Assembly: GCF_000732325.1 (NCBI RefSeq)
Contig: NZ_BBIW01000012.1
Coordinates: 107,315-171,314 of the forward strand
DNA length: 64,000 bases
DNA from: Paenibacillus sp. TCA20
GTDB lineage: Bacteria > Bacillota > Bacilli > Paenibacillales > Paenibacillaceae
Direction of reading: 5' to 3'
The translations under genes and the position numbers were made by a program. This document shows, one piece after another, positions 35,152 through 43,744 of this stretch. How positions within the stretch are numbered: the stretch's first letter is position 1; the number at the start of each line of letters is the position of its first letter. The notes under the pieces are model-generated. The model was not told where the DNA came from. It saw only the letters and a program-made list of their open reading frames with translations, and did not search any database.

Positions 35152-35234
35152 ACTATACTTCATCTCCTTTGTGCGTATTAAGAACCTTTGTGGAGAAGAT
35201 ATTAGCAGACAAGAAGCTCTATTGTCTCAATTTT

Positions 35235-35251
35235 TGTAAGGAAATCTAACA
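35235..35251. promoter_or_regulatory. GlnR/TnrA box upstream of the amine oxidase operon
   Basis: TGTAAGGAAATCTAACA fits the consensus TGTNA-N7-TNACA perfectly. It lies 84 bases before the amine oxidase start, between it and a TnrA-like gene. A weak minus-strand promoter (TTAGAT, 17 bases, GACAAT) would place the box over the -35. In Bacilli such boxes switch nitrogen-source genes according to glutamine supply. Confidence 0.75.
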
Positions 35252-35311
35252 CACTTTTTTTGTGATAGTAACTTCGAATCGATTAATTTCTTATCAATTT
35301 GCTTCAATCTA

Positions 35312-35340
35312 TTGAATTTTGTTCGGAAAATCCTTAAAAT
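35312..35340 (+). promoter_or_regulatory. Promoter of the truncated TnrA-like gene
   Basis: TTGAAT (35312-35317), 17 bases, TAAAAT (35335-35340). The near-palindrome GATAGTTACTATC (35353-35365) sits just past the expected start, and the related GATAGTAAC occurs at 35264-35272, so both may be regulator sites. Confidence 0.6.
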
Positions 35341-35466
35341 TGTTGCCATAACGATAGTTACTATCATCGACAGCTAAATACCCTGCTAAATCTGTTCATC
35401 AAACATAGTTTCAGGAGAAGATACTCCAGTAATATGGCAAGTATTCTAACATTAGGGGTGTTTGTG

Positions 35467-35703
35467 ATGAATGATCAAATTATGAGCATTGGCATGGTGA
35501 AAGAATTGACGGGGTTATCGGAGAGGCAAATTCGTTATTATGAGGAGAAGCAGCTTGTCTTTCCAGCACGAACGAAAGGGGGAAGTCGAAGATATTCATT
35601 TGAGGATGTAAAGAAAATACAAGAAATTCATCGCAAGCTAAAGGAGGGATATAATACCTACGAACTTAAGGCTAAGAATCGGCGGCAGAGCAGCGTGATA
35701 TAA
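35467..35703 (+). CDS. TnrA/GlnR-like MerR-family regulator, short form
   Basis: A 78-residue protein that is nearly all DNA-binding domain. MSIGMVKELTGLSERQIRYY is very close to the start of TnrA and GlnR, and KGGSRRYSFEDVKKI completes the wing. TnrA is about 110 and GlnR about 135 residues; the missing C-terminal part is the one that contacts glutamine synthetase and senses nitrogen state. So this product could bind GlnR/TnrA boxes without the normal control. ATG 35467 follows GGGGTG; GTG 35464 is an alternative. Divergent from the amine oxidase operon. Confidence 0.82.
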   Translation: MNDQIMSIGMVKELTGLSERQIRYYEEKQLVFPARTKGGSRRYSFEDVKKIQEIHRKLKEGYNTYELKAKNRRQSSVI

Positions 35704-35824
35704 CATTTCGGCAAGATCGCAGATTTTGCAACCGCTTTTTGCCACTATTCGACAACAATCTTCACATTCATGGTATATAATGCACTTATCTATAACTGCT
35801 AAATTTGAAAACAGGCATAGGGGA

Positions 35825-37435
35825 GTGCAAAAACGATTGTTAATCCATCGACTCAAGTTAATTTTCTTTCCGATTAGCTGCTTGCTGATCATTATCGCAT
35901 CTTCTATTTTGGGTCAGAGCACGCATCGTTTGTGTGCCATGATTGTCGTGAGCATTCTGTTGTTGTTATCCGTAGTATTAGATCATAAGTATCCGCGGTT
36001 TCTCTGGGTTCAGCTGATTCTGCTCGGCATTTTTCAATATATCACCCAGCTGAACTGGTGTGTACTGCTGTACTACATTATGATCATGACGATTTTTGAT
36101 AAGAAACAATCCTACAAGAAAACATTGCCTGTCTCTGTACTGCTTATCCTGCAGTATACCATTATTCGGTTTAGTTACGTTCCTATAGGGGCGTATAATA
36201 TCCTCGTTACGATTTTTGACTTCTTGACTTTAATTTTTATCGTTTTTCTATTTCATTATGTCATTCGTGCCGAATCAGAGAAGCAGGTCCTTCTCGATAA
36301 GAATGACTATCTCACCACTCACGATCCGCTGACCGGCCTTCTTAATTACCTTGGATATATGAACGAGATACAAGCGCTGATATCCAAAAAGGTTCCTTTT
36401 TATTTAATTCTGCTAGATCTGCAAAATTTCAAATCTTACAATCATGATGGCTTGGAAAGCGGGAATGAGGCGCTCATTAACCTGGGTAAGGCACTTACCT
36501 CCACTTTCCCTAACGCGTATGGTGTTTCCAGATATGCAGGAGATCGTTATGCCTTACTGCTGCCCACTGAATATTATATGCCGGATCATATTGGTGCATT
36601 GCTGGAGATGGATTCACTCGGTTACCAGGTATCGTACAGCTTCGTGTCTCATCCTGAGGAGAGTGAAGATCATAATCAGCTCATTATGAAGGCAGAGGAC
36701 AAGCTGTTTCAGATGAGGCGGGAGCAGTGGCTTCAGCGGGAGGAGGACTTGTTCAGATCGGAGAAGATGAAGGTTGTCGGTGAACTGGCAGCAGGAATGG
36801 CTCACGAGGTCCGCAATCCGCTTACTGCGATTCGGGGATTTGTACAGCTGTCCAAGATTCAGTCCTACAATATCAAGCCCTGGTATGAGGTTATTATGAG
36901 TGAGATTACGAGAGTAACGGAGCTGACCGCCGAATTTCTTCAGTTCTCCAAGCCACATGCCAGCAATATGAGATCAGAGTCGCTGACAGTGTGTACGGAA
37001 AGGGTTATTTCCCTGTCGGAGTCAGACGCGATTTCGCGAGGACATCAGCTGACTTTGGACATTGAGGACGAGTCGATGTACATCTATATGGATCGAGACA
37101 AGATTGTTCAAGTGCTGCTTAATCTCGTGCGCAACGCGCTTGAGGCGATGGAGACTCCTGGTGAAGTGAAGATTAGAGTGAGCCGGGCTGACAATAAAGC
37201 GGTCATCCAGATTCAAGACACTGGAACAGGAATTGCTCCTGATCAGCTTCATCAGATCTTCAATCCCTTCTATACGACAAAGGAGGATGGAACAGGACTT
37301 GGTCTGTCTCTCTGCCAGAAGATTGCCCAGGATCACAAAGGCTCCATTACGGTACATAGTGTGCTGGGAGAAGGCTCGACGTTTCGATTGATATTGCCTG
37401 TATTGTTAACGGATGAATCAGGCCCCGAGTCCTGA
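35825..37435 (+). CDS. Membrane histidine kinase with degenerate GGDEF domain
   Basis: A 536-residue orphan sensor kinase. Five or six N-terminal membrane helices (residues about 8-165), a GGDEF-like domain (about 180-320; the signature reads AGDRY, so no cyclase activity expected), HisKA with the phosphorylated histidine in MAHEVRNPLTAIRG, and an ATPase domain (NLVRNALEAM, DTGTGI, GTGLGL). HisKA type resembles sporulation phosphorelay kinases. A TATAAT at 35776-35781 rules out earlier starts; GTG 35825 is assumed, TTG 35837 has better spacing from AGGGGAG. No response regulator is adjacent. Confidence 0.85.
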   Translation: MQKRLLIHRLKLIFFPISCLLIIIASSILGQSTHRLCAMIVVSILLLLSVVLDHKYPRFLWVQLILLGIFQYITQLNWCVLLYYIMIMTIFDKKQSYKKTLPVSVLLILQYTIIRFSYVPIGAYNILVTIFDFLTLIFIVFLFHYVIRAESEKQVLLDKNDYLTTHDPLTGLLNYLGYMNEIQALISKKVPFYLILLDLQNFKSYNHDGLESGNEALINLGKALTSTFPNAYGVSRYAGDRYALLLPTEYYMPDHIGALLEMDSLGYQVSYSFVSHPEESEDHNQLIMKAEDKLFQMRREQWLQREEDLFRSEKMKVVGELAAGMAHEVRNPLTAIRGFVQLSKIQSYNIKPWYEVIMSEITRVTELTAEFLQFSKPHASNMRSESLTVCTERVISLSESDAISRGHQLTLDIEDESMYIYMDRDKIVQVLLNLVRNALEAMETPGEVKIRVSRADNKAVIQIQDTGTGIAPDQLHQIFNPFYTTKEDGTGLGLSLCQKIAQDHKGSITVHSVLGEGSTFRLILPVLLTDESGPES

Positions 37436-37450
37436 TCAACTGCTGCAATA

Positions 37451-37490
37451 AGAAAGAAGCCTGACGGGGATATCCGTGCAGGCTTCTTCT
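37451..37490. terminator. Terminator between kinase gene and mqnD
   Basis: AAGAAGCCTG pairs with CAGGCTTCTT (37479-37488) around ACGGGGATATCCGT; usable in both directions. Confidence 0.8.
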
Positions 37491-37543
37491 TGCTGTGCTC
37501 GATCGGGATACAGCTACATGTGTATAACCCGAGCTTCATGTAT

Positions 37544-38383
37544 TTAGCTTCTCAATTTCTCAAAGTCAATTTCAGGTACGAGACCTTCGGCAGCAGCACG
37601 GCCCAAGAGAGCTTCAATCGCTCCGAAGCCTTCCTCACCCAGATTTCTGGTGAATTCATTGACATAGAGATTGATATGCTGCTGTGCAACTTCAGGGTCC
37701 ATTTCTTGTGCATGAGAAAGAATATAGGGTCTGGACTGCTCGGGATGCTTCCAGCCATAATCAACGGAAGCTTGAATCCAGGAGGTGATCTCAGCAGGAT
37801 CAAGACTGCGGCGCGCAACGATGGCACCGAGCGGAATCGGAAGACCCGTATCCGCTTCCCACCAAGTACCCATATCCGCCATTAGTGAGAGGCCGTATGA
37901 CGGGTACGTAAATCTGGCTTCATGAATAACGAGACCCGCATCGATCTTACCATCGCGAACGGCAGGCATAATCTGGTCAAATGGCATAACCACAATTTCG
38001 CCGATGCCGCTAGGCACGTTCTGGGCAGCCCATAGCCGGAACAGAAGATAAGCGGTAGAACGCTCGCTAGGCACAGCAATTCTTTTTCCAGAGAGTGATT
38101 CCGGCTTGGTATTCTGATCTGCTGTCAACACCAGGGGACCGTTGCCTCTGCCAAGGGCACCGCCGCATGGAATGAGGCGATATTCATCAGACAGCCATGG
38201 CAGGGCGGCGTAAGAAATTTTGAGGATATCATAGTCACTTGGCTTCGTAACAAGCGTATTTGTCACATCAATATCTGCGTATGTAACCGTGAAATCCGGT
38301 GTATTTGGGATCTGCCCGTGGACTAGAGCATGAAAGACAAATGTGTCATTGGGACATGGTGAGTAAACAATGTTCATGTTCAT
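37544..38383 (-). CDS. mqnD: 1,4-dihydroxy-6-naphthoate synthase (menaquinone, futalosine route)
   Basis: A 279-residue cytoplasmic enzyme of the MqnA/MqnD family with a periplasmic-binding-protein fold. YSPCPNDTFVFHALVHG at the start and YDILKISYAALPWL near 55 are diagnostic of MqnD. It converts cyclic dehypoxanthine futalosine to 1,4-dihydroxy-6-naphthoate. I place the start at ATG 38383, nine bases from GGAGGT; the longer frame runs into the upstream gene. It follows mqnB by two bases. mqnA, mqnC and mqnE are not in the window. Confidence 0.92.
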   Translation of the reverse strand: MNMNIVYSPCPNDTFVFHALVHGQIPNTPDFTVTYADIDVTNTLVTKPSDYDILKISYAALPWLSDEYRLIPCGGALGRGNGPLVLTADQNTKPESLSGKRIAVPSERSTAYLLFRLWAAQNVPSGIGEIVVMPFDQIMPAVRDGKIDAGLVIHEARFTYPSYGLSLMADMGTWWEADTGLPIPLGAIVARRSLDPAEITSWIQASVDYGWKHPEQSRPYILSHAQEMDPEVAQQHINLYVNEFTRNLGEEGFGAIEALLGRAAAEGLVPEIDFEKLRS

Positions 38384-38385
38384 AA

Positions 38386-39033
38386 TTACAAGACCTCCGA
38401 TAATTTCTGGCTGGCTGTGGTTAGAGCTTGCAGTGCTTCTGGAATGCGCCACGCATCCCGGTTACGGGGACCCACGGTATTAGAGATGGCTCTAATCTCG
38501 AGTACGGGTACATTCATATAGCTTGCCGCAGCGGCGACGCCATACCCTTCCATGGATTCTGCGTATGCTTCTGGAACACGTCTTAACAATTCCTCGGCGG
38601 TGTGAGCTGTTCCCGTTGTAGTTGATACCGTAATAATGGGGCCGTAGTGGACAGGTAAATCTGTTGATGTCTGTAATGCGGATTGAATGGATTGAATCGC
38701 TTCGAAATCGGCGGTCACTCGTGATCTGCCGAAACCGAGCTCGTCCACACTGCGGAATCCTTCCGCCGTCTCGGAGCCTAGATCCGCTTGTATCATTTCT
38801 GTAGAAATAACGACGTCTCCGATTCCGGCACGCCCCGGGAAGCCGCCGCCGATTCCTGCATTAATGACCAGCTTGTACGAATCAGAAGCCAGTGCTGCTG
38901 CGGTTGCTGCCGCGGCGGACGCAGGTCCGGCTCCTCCTGCAATGACGTGATAATACTCCGGGACTTTCAGGCCGTCCTCTATAGCCTTCCGCTCTGCCTC
39001 AACGGCAGTGACGATCAAGATTCGAGATGACAT
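38386..39033 (-). CDS. mqnB: Futalosine hydrolase
   Basis: A 215-residue nucleosidase of the PNP/MTAN fold: INAGIGGGFPG near residue 58, SMEGYGVAAAA near 170 (substrate glutamate) and AISNTVGPRNRDAW near 189 match MqnB. It releases hypoxanthine from futalosine. Start ATG 39033 has AAGGAG upstream. With mqnD it shows that this organism makes menaquinone by the futalosine route rather than the classical men route. Confidence 0.92.
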   Translation of the reverse strand: MSSRILIVTAVEAERKAIEDGLKVPEYYHVIAGGAGPASAAAATAAALASDSYKLVINAGIGGGFPGRAGIGDVVISTEMIQADLGSETAEGFRSVDELGFGRSRVTADFEAIQSIQSALQTSTDLPVHYGPIITVSTTTGTAHTAEELLRRVPEAYAESMEGYGVAAAASYMNVPVLEIRAISNTVGPRNRDAWRIPEALQALTTASQKLSEVL

Positions 39034-39126
39034 GATGCAGCTCAGCTCCTTCTGGTGACATAGAAACAGGTGTGTAATGCGATTTAATTATATCATTTTT
39101 GAGAAAGTGGCATGACAAAGTGATTA

Positions 39127-39172
39127 TTGACAGTTTAATAGTTAACTGTATTATAAGTAATAGTACAGTTAA
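39127..39172 (+). promoter_or_regulatory. Promoter with overlapping inverted-repeat operator
   Basis: TTGACA (39127-39132) and TATTAT (39149-39154) form the promoter. TTAACTGTA (39142-39150) and TACAGTTAA (39164-39172) are perfect inverted arms that cover the -10 and start site, so the encoded YtrA-type regulator probably represses its own operon here. Confidence 0.7.
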
Positions 39173-39244
39173 TTCAGTGTTATGCATTAACTTTGGGCTC
39201 TACATCGTTACATTGGTATTGATTATTTATGAAGGAGGTATCCG

Positions 39245-39646
39245 ATGTTTGAACTGGACGTGCGCAGCCGTAAACCGATATATGAGCAGTTAATTGAACG
39301 CATTAAGGAGTTGATTATGATGGAAATGCTGAAGCCAGATGAGCAGCTGCCCTCTGTGAGGCATTTGTCAGCCGAGCTTACCGTGAATCCGAATACGATT
39401 CAGAAGGCTTACCGTGAGCTGGAACGGGACGGGTATATTTATTCTTTGCAGGGCAAGGGAAGTTTTGTTGCTAAGGTGGAGCATAGACCTCTTGATCAGA
39501 GAAAACAGGAACTGAAGCTGGAGATACATAAGCTGCTTACGGAAGCAGTCTATCTGGGAATGACAGAAGGTGAAATCAGGGAGATTTATCAGAAGGCACA
39601 GCAGGATCGTCATTTGGATCGGGTAGAGGGGGAAGAGCATGATTGA
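39245..39646 (+). CDS. GntR-family regulator, YtrA subfamily
   Basis: A 133-residue repressor: winged helix at residues 8-75 (LSAELTVNPNTIQKAYRELE is the recognition helix zone) and a short helical tail for dimer formation, the YtrA layout without a ligand domain. ATG 39245 follows AAGGAGG. It overlaps the ABC ATPase gene by eight bases. YtrA regulators control adjacent ABC exporters in response to envelope-active compounds. Confidence 0.92.
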   Translation: MFELDVRSRKPIYEQLIERIKELIMMEMLKPDEQLPSVRHLSAELTVNPNTIQKAYRELERDGYIYSLQGKGSFVAKVEHRPLDQRKQELKLEIHKLLTEAVYLGMTEGEIREIYQKAQQDRHLDRVEGEEHD

Positions 39647-40541
39647 AGTATCGGGTGTAACGAAAGTATTTGAGACAGAGGCAGCGGTGAATCATCTGTC
39701 CCTTACTGTTCGGAAGGGCTCGATATTCGGCCTCTTGGGATCGAACGGAGCAGGAAAGACGACGCTGTTAAAAACAATGGCAGGAATCTATAAGCCTGAC
39801 AAGGGAAGTGTCTCCATTGACGGCGTACCCGTTTATGAGAATACACAATTAAAAAGCCGGATTATTTTTATGTCCGATATTCCTTACTTTTTCCCTCATA
39901 CATCGATTCGCCAGATGGCTGCCTTCTACAAGCGAATGTATCCCGGGTGGAATGAAGAACGGTTTCGTCAGCTGGAATTGGTGTTCAAGCTGGACCTTAC
40001 ACGGAAGCTGTACCGAATGTCTAAGGGGATGCAGCACCAGGCTGCAATTATGCTGGCTCTTAGCTGTATGCCGGATGTATTGCTGCTGGATGAACCCATC
40101 GATGGGCTTGACCCGGTCATGCGCAAGATGATCAAGAATTTATTATTCCAGGAGGCAGCTGAACGAGAGCTGACCGTCGTTATTTCTTCTCATAATCTAA
40201 GAGAAATCGAGGATATGTGCGATCATATCGGGATCATGCATAACGGAGTGCTCATGGTTGAGAAGGACCTGGATGATCTGAAGGCCGATACCCACAAGAT
40301 TCAAGTAGCCTTCCGAGATGACCGTCATGAGGAGACCCTGTCCAGCCATGTTCGCATACTGCATGGAGAGAAGCGGGGAAGTGTGGAAATTTATATCGTG
40401 AAAGGCGATGAGCAGGAAGTGAAGGAAGCATTCAAGGCTTACGATCCTTATGTGCTTGATATGCTGCCTCTCACGCTGGAAGAGATTTTTATCTATGAAA
40501 TGGAGGACGCTGGCTATGACATCCATCCGATTATTCTTTAA
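39639..40541 (+). CDS. ABC transporter ATPase, YtrB-like
   Basis: A 300-residue ATPase: Walker A GSNGAGKTT, signature MSKGMQHQAAIML (degenerate but typical for this group), Walker B VLLLDEPIDGLDPV. C-terminal 75 residues form an accessory domain. Starts inside the regulator gene and ends 26 bases inside the permease gene, so the three form one tightly coupled operon. Confidence 0.9.
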   Translation: MIEVSGVTKVFETEAAVNHLSLTVRKGSIFGLLGSNGAGKTTLLKTMAGIYKPDKGSVSIDGVPVYENTQLKSRIIFMSDIPYFFPHTSIRQMAAFYKRMYPGWNEERFRQLELVFKLDLTRKLYRMSKGMQHQAAIMLALSCMPDVLLLDEPIDGLDPVMRKMIKNLLFQEAAERELTVVISSHNLREIEDMCDHIGIMHNGVLMVEKDLDDLKADTHKIQVAFRDDRHEETLSSHVRILHGEKRGSVEIYIVKGDEQEVKEAFKAYDPYVLDMLPLTLEEIFIYEMEDAGYDIHPIIL

Positions 40542-42546
40542 CCGTGGAGTGATTCTCCAAGATCTGAAGCAGCATGGATGGATTGGAATCTTGTATCTGC
40601 TGGCTCTGGCCTTTTTGCTGCCATTTGTTATGCTGGTTCATCCCGTTAGTGGAGGCCAGGGCAGAGAGATCGATTCTTTGTTTGATGTTTCAGACGATCT
40701 GACGCTTAATCTGCTGCTGATTTTTCCGATCTTTACCGTAAGCTTTATTTTTCGATATTTGCATAGTAAGGCTCCGTCCGATTTATATCACAGCTTGCCG
40801 ATTACACGGAACCAGCTGCTCACATCACATTTGTTCAGTGCACTGATCCTCATGTTAGTACCGGTGTGGGTAATTGCTGTCGTAACCGCATTGATTCGTT
40901 TGTTTGCAAGTAATCACTACATATATGAGCTGTCCGTTGTCTGGGAATGGGCGTGGCTGTCTACAGCGATCATATTATTTTTGTCTGGACTCACGGTCCT
41001 GCTTGCAGTAAGTCTTGGACAAACGATCCTTCAGCTGATTGTAACCTATGGTCTGCTCCTGACCCCGGCCTGGATCCTTGTGCTGGGTGTCATTCATATG
41101 GAGAGATTTCTATTCGGCTTCTCTAGTGAATATTATGAAATGGGATATAGCACTGGATTTGAACTGGGCACTATTTCGCCATTTCTGAGGCTGACAGGAC
41201 TGTCAGGTCAACCGTTCGGCTGGATGGAGATTCTTATTTACTTGCTGTTAGGTGTCATGTTTATTATAATCAGTTATTTCTTATATCGAAAAAGAGATAC
41301 GGCCGCCTCAGGACGAGCTATTGTCTTTCCATTTATGACACTCCTGTTCCGTCTGCTGGTCATGCTGTTTATATCCATGGCATTAGGGGCCTATCTGTCC
41401 GAGGCGAATGGATACAGTACTCGTGGTTTAATAATTGGTTATCTCATCGGAGGGATTCTAGGCTGTCTTATTGCTGAGATGGTCGTCCGCAAGACTTGGC
41501 TCATATGGAGCAAACGCACACTCGCAAGCTCGATAGGATACAGTCTCTTGCTTCTTCTGCTGCTATATCTGCCTGTATCCAATATCGATGGCTTTGAAAC
41601 TCGTGTCCCTAAGGCGGAGGACATTAAAGGTGTCGCTGTATCTGAGCATTTTACTAACCTCATTGATATGGATGAGGTAAATCAAATGCAAATTCCAGCG
41701 AAGCTGACCAGCAAGAGCTTCAGTCAGAATCCTGCCTATATTGAAGCGGTGCTTCAGCTGCATCAAGAGCTTATTGCCCAATATGAAGCAGGTGAGATCA
41801 CACCTGTAAAGACTTCAGACCGTTCAAGAAATTTAGTTATTGCTTACGAGCTAGAGAGTGGGAATAAATGGGTTCGCGAGTATGAGCTGCAAGAAGGTCA
41901 GCTGGAGAACAGTCTAAGGAAGGTTATGGAGCACGAAGAGTATAAGAAGCAGTATGTTCAGAGCACCCTTCTGGATGAAGATACATCGAGAATTACATTA
42001 ACAAGCTGGGAGGCGAATAAGAAGGTTACAATTAAGGATCCAGAGGACATTAAGGAATTTAAGCAGATCTTACTTAAAGAAATAGTGAGCATGAGTTATG
42101 AGGAACAGCTTGAGATGGGAAACAGCTGGGCGACAATTGAGCTAACGAGTCCCAATCTACGTTACGGAAGCTATCAGTATCAAGAATGGAGCAAATCCTA
42201 TGAGGAGCTGGAAGCCTGGATGGTAGAGAAGGGTCTTGCTGATCAAGCCAGAATGAATCCTTCAGATATCCGCGAAATGACAGTGACAAGAAACATTCCG
42301 AACACCGGTTTCTCCGGCAGTCAAGAGGATATGGAATTAAACGAGAAATACTATGAACATATGGCGCAGCTATCTGGGGAAACGAGCGTAACAGAGGAGG
42401 TCAGTCAGTGGGATGTGCTAACACATCGAAAGGACCTGTCCGTATACGATGATTACAATTTGGATACCCCCTATCTCGTCAAGATCAAGCTGAATACAGG
42501 CGAAGTATTTATTAACGGCATGGAGCATTTTCCAGAGGGTATGTAG
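40516..42546 (+). CDS. Large ABC-type membrane protein with soluble C-terminal domain
   Basis: A 676-residue protein: about ten membrane helices in residues 1-370 (first helix GILYLLALAFLLPFVMLV) and a mostly hydrophilic C-terminal domain of 300 residues, resembling DUF6449-type partners of YtrB ATPases. ATG 40516 overlaps the ATPase gene; the longer frame from 40450 is not supported by a ribosome site. The Ser-Asp-Leu-Tyr-His-Ser-Leu-Pro segment (SDLYHSLPITR) near residue 92 is a family mark. Probably the channel or a sensor of the system. Confidence 0.8.
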   Translation: MTSIRLFFNRGVILQDLKQHGWIGILYLLALAFLLPFVMLVHPVSGGQGREIDSLFDVSDDLTLNLLLIFPIFTVSFIFRYLHSKAPSDLYHSLPITRNQLLTSHLFSALILMLVPVWVIAVVTALIRLFASNHYIYELSVVWEWAWLSTAIILFLSGLTVLLAVSLGQTILQLIVTYGLLLTPAWILVLGVIHMERFLFGFSSEYYEMGYSTGFELGTISPFLRLTGLSGQPFGWMEILIYLLLGVMFIIISYFLYRKRDTAASGRAIVFPFMTLLFRLLVMLFISMALGAYLSEANGYSTRGLIIGYLIGGILGCLIAEMVVRKTWLIWSKRTLASSIGYSLLLLLLLYLPVSNIDGFETRVPKAEDIKGVAVSEHFTNLIDMDEVNQMQIPAKLTSKSFSQNPAYIEAVLQLHQELIAQYEAGEITPVKTSDRSRNLVIAYELESGNKWVREYELQEGQLENSLRKVMEHEEYKKQYVQSTLLDEDTSRITLTSWEANKKVTIKDPEDIKEFKQILLKEIVSMSYEEQLEMGNSWATIELTSPNLRYGSYQYQEWSKSYEELEAWMVEKGLADQARMNPSDIREMTVTRNIPNTGFSGSQEDMELNEKYYEHMAQLSGETSVTEEVSQWDVLTHRKDLSVYDDYNLDTPYLVKIKLNTGEVFINGMEHFPEGM

Positions 42547-42624
42547 AGCGTGCAGCTTGACGCTAGGTGGAAAATGAAGTATATATGAATAGATCCGATT
42601 TGAATATGAGCGGCTTATGAGGAA

Positions 42625-42668
42625 GAACCCGTAAGAACAGGCAGGATGCCTATTCTTGCGGGTTTTTT
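42625..42668 (+). terminator. Terminator after the YtrA-type ABC operon
   Basis: AACCCGTAAGAA pairs with TTCTTGCGGGTT (one mismatch), inner stem AGGC/GCCT, then TTTTTT. Confidence 0.9.
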
Positions 42669-42736
42669 GTGTTTATGCGTTTTTATTGAAGTGGATCAGA
42701 GTAAACAATCGAAGTGAGAAGGGAGAATGAACGAAC

Positions 42737-43603
42737 GTGAACAAGTCTAGTGAGATTCAAACATCAGGGATTAGGAAGGGGAGCGTGCGAAGTACATGGT
42801 GGAAAAAAGGCGGGCTGCTGCTCGCCTCCATCGGCCTAGCGATAACGCTAACTGTACCTTCAGCTCTTGCGGCAGGGTTCGAATTGTCCATTACGGGCAA
42901 GAAGATGCTGGATCAAACCGTATCGTCGTCGGGCTCTGCCATCTCGTCAGCGCTGCGTAAGCAGGAGAGCAGGCTGAAGACCCTCCATCAGCAGGATCAA
43001 TCCGTTGATCAGCAGATCCGGACGATCTATTATGCGAATAAGGAATCGGAAACGAGACTGCTTGAACGACTCAGACAGCATGAAGCTGCACAAATTGATA
43101 AATTAACACAGGATGTAACGAGCACGAAGAAACGGTATGAACCGCTGTTTGCCCTCTATTCCTCGCTGAACAAGGAACTGACCCTCGTAAGAAAGCTGAA
43201 GAACAAGAATCTGACGGCTGCAGTGAAGTCACAGGTAGACTCAACCAAAGTCGCGGTTACGCTCGCAAAGGAAGAGATCAAGCGTAAACAGGACAAGCTG
43301 ACCGCGGCTAAAAAGGCGAGAGATGCCGAAGTCAAGAAGGTCAGGACAGCACTTGCGCAGAAAAATCCGGTCCAGGTACAGATTAGAGCAGCCAAGAGCA
43401 ATATATCTGCAGCAAAGAAACGATTTACACAGGAAATGAAGAACTTCAATGTTGTGACGAAGAAGAAGGAGGGCACAGCGGTTCTCTCATCGATTACAGC
43501 ATTATGTACCATTGCAGAGGACATCGTAAGACAAAAGGAAGAACAGTATAAACTAGAGTCGAAGGTGAAGCAGGTCATCGCAGGAGCGGGCAAGCTGCTC
43601 TAA
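42737..43603 (+). CDS. Secreted coiled-coil protein, function unknown
   Basis: A 288-residue protein with a signal peptide (residues about 24-46, ending in ALA) and then a long, highly charged, almost fully helical body with heptad spacing (residues about 60-275), for example KEEIKRKQDKLTAAKKARDA. Lys/Arg/Gln-rich and cysteine-poor (one Cys near 255). I do not recognise a family; it may be a spacer or adhesin-like wall protein. The start is GTG 42737 after AAGGGAG. Followed by a hairpin at 43639. Confidence 0.7.
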   Translation: MNKSSEIQTSGIRKGSVRSTWWKKGGLLLASIGLAITLTVPSALAAGFELSITGKKMLDQTVSSSGSAISSALRKQESRLKTLHQQDQSVDQQIRTIYYANKESETRLLERLRQHEAAQIDKLTQDVTSTKKRYEPLFALYSSLNKELTLVRKLKNKNLTAAVKSQVDSTKVAVTLAKEEIKRKQDKLTAAKKARDAEVKKVRTALAQKNPVQVQIRAAKSNISAAKKRFTQEMKNFNVVTKKKEGTAVLSSITALCTIAEDIVRQKEEQYKLESKVKQVIAGAGKLL

Positions 43604-43638
43604 TCCTCCTCATACTCATTTTATATTGAAGATGAAGC

Positions 43639-43694
43639 AAGGCTGCACGTCATATATCACCATTCATGAAGAAGTCGTGACGATGTGCAGCCTT
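43639..43694. terminator. Hairpin between converging genes, no U-run
   Basis: AAGGCTGCAC (43639-43648) pairs with GTGCAGCCTT (43685-43694), with TCGTGACGA in the inner part pairing to GTCA. No T-run on either strand, so termination efficiency is doubtful. Confidence 0.5.
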
Positions 43695-43744
43695 ACCTCA
43701 ATATCATTCTATTTCTATTCGAAGTCTCGAAATAGATCGCGAGC

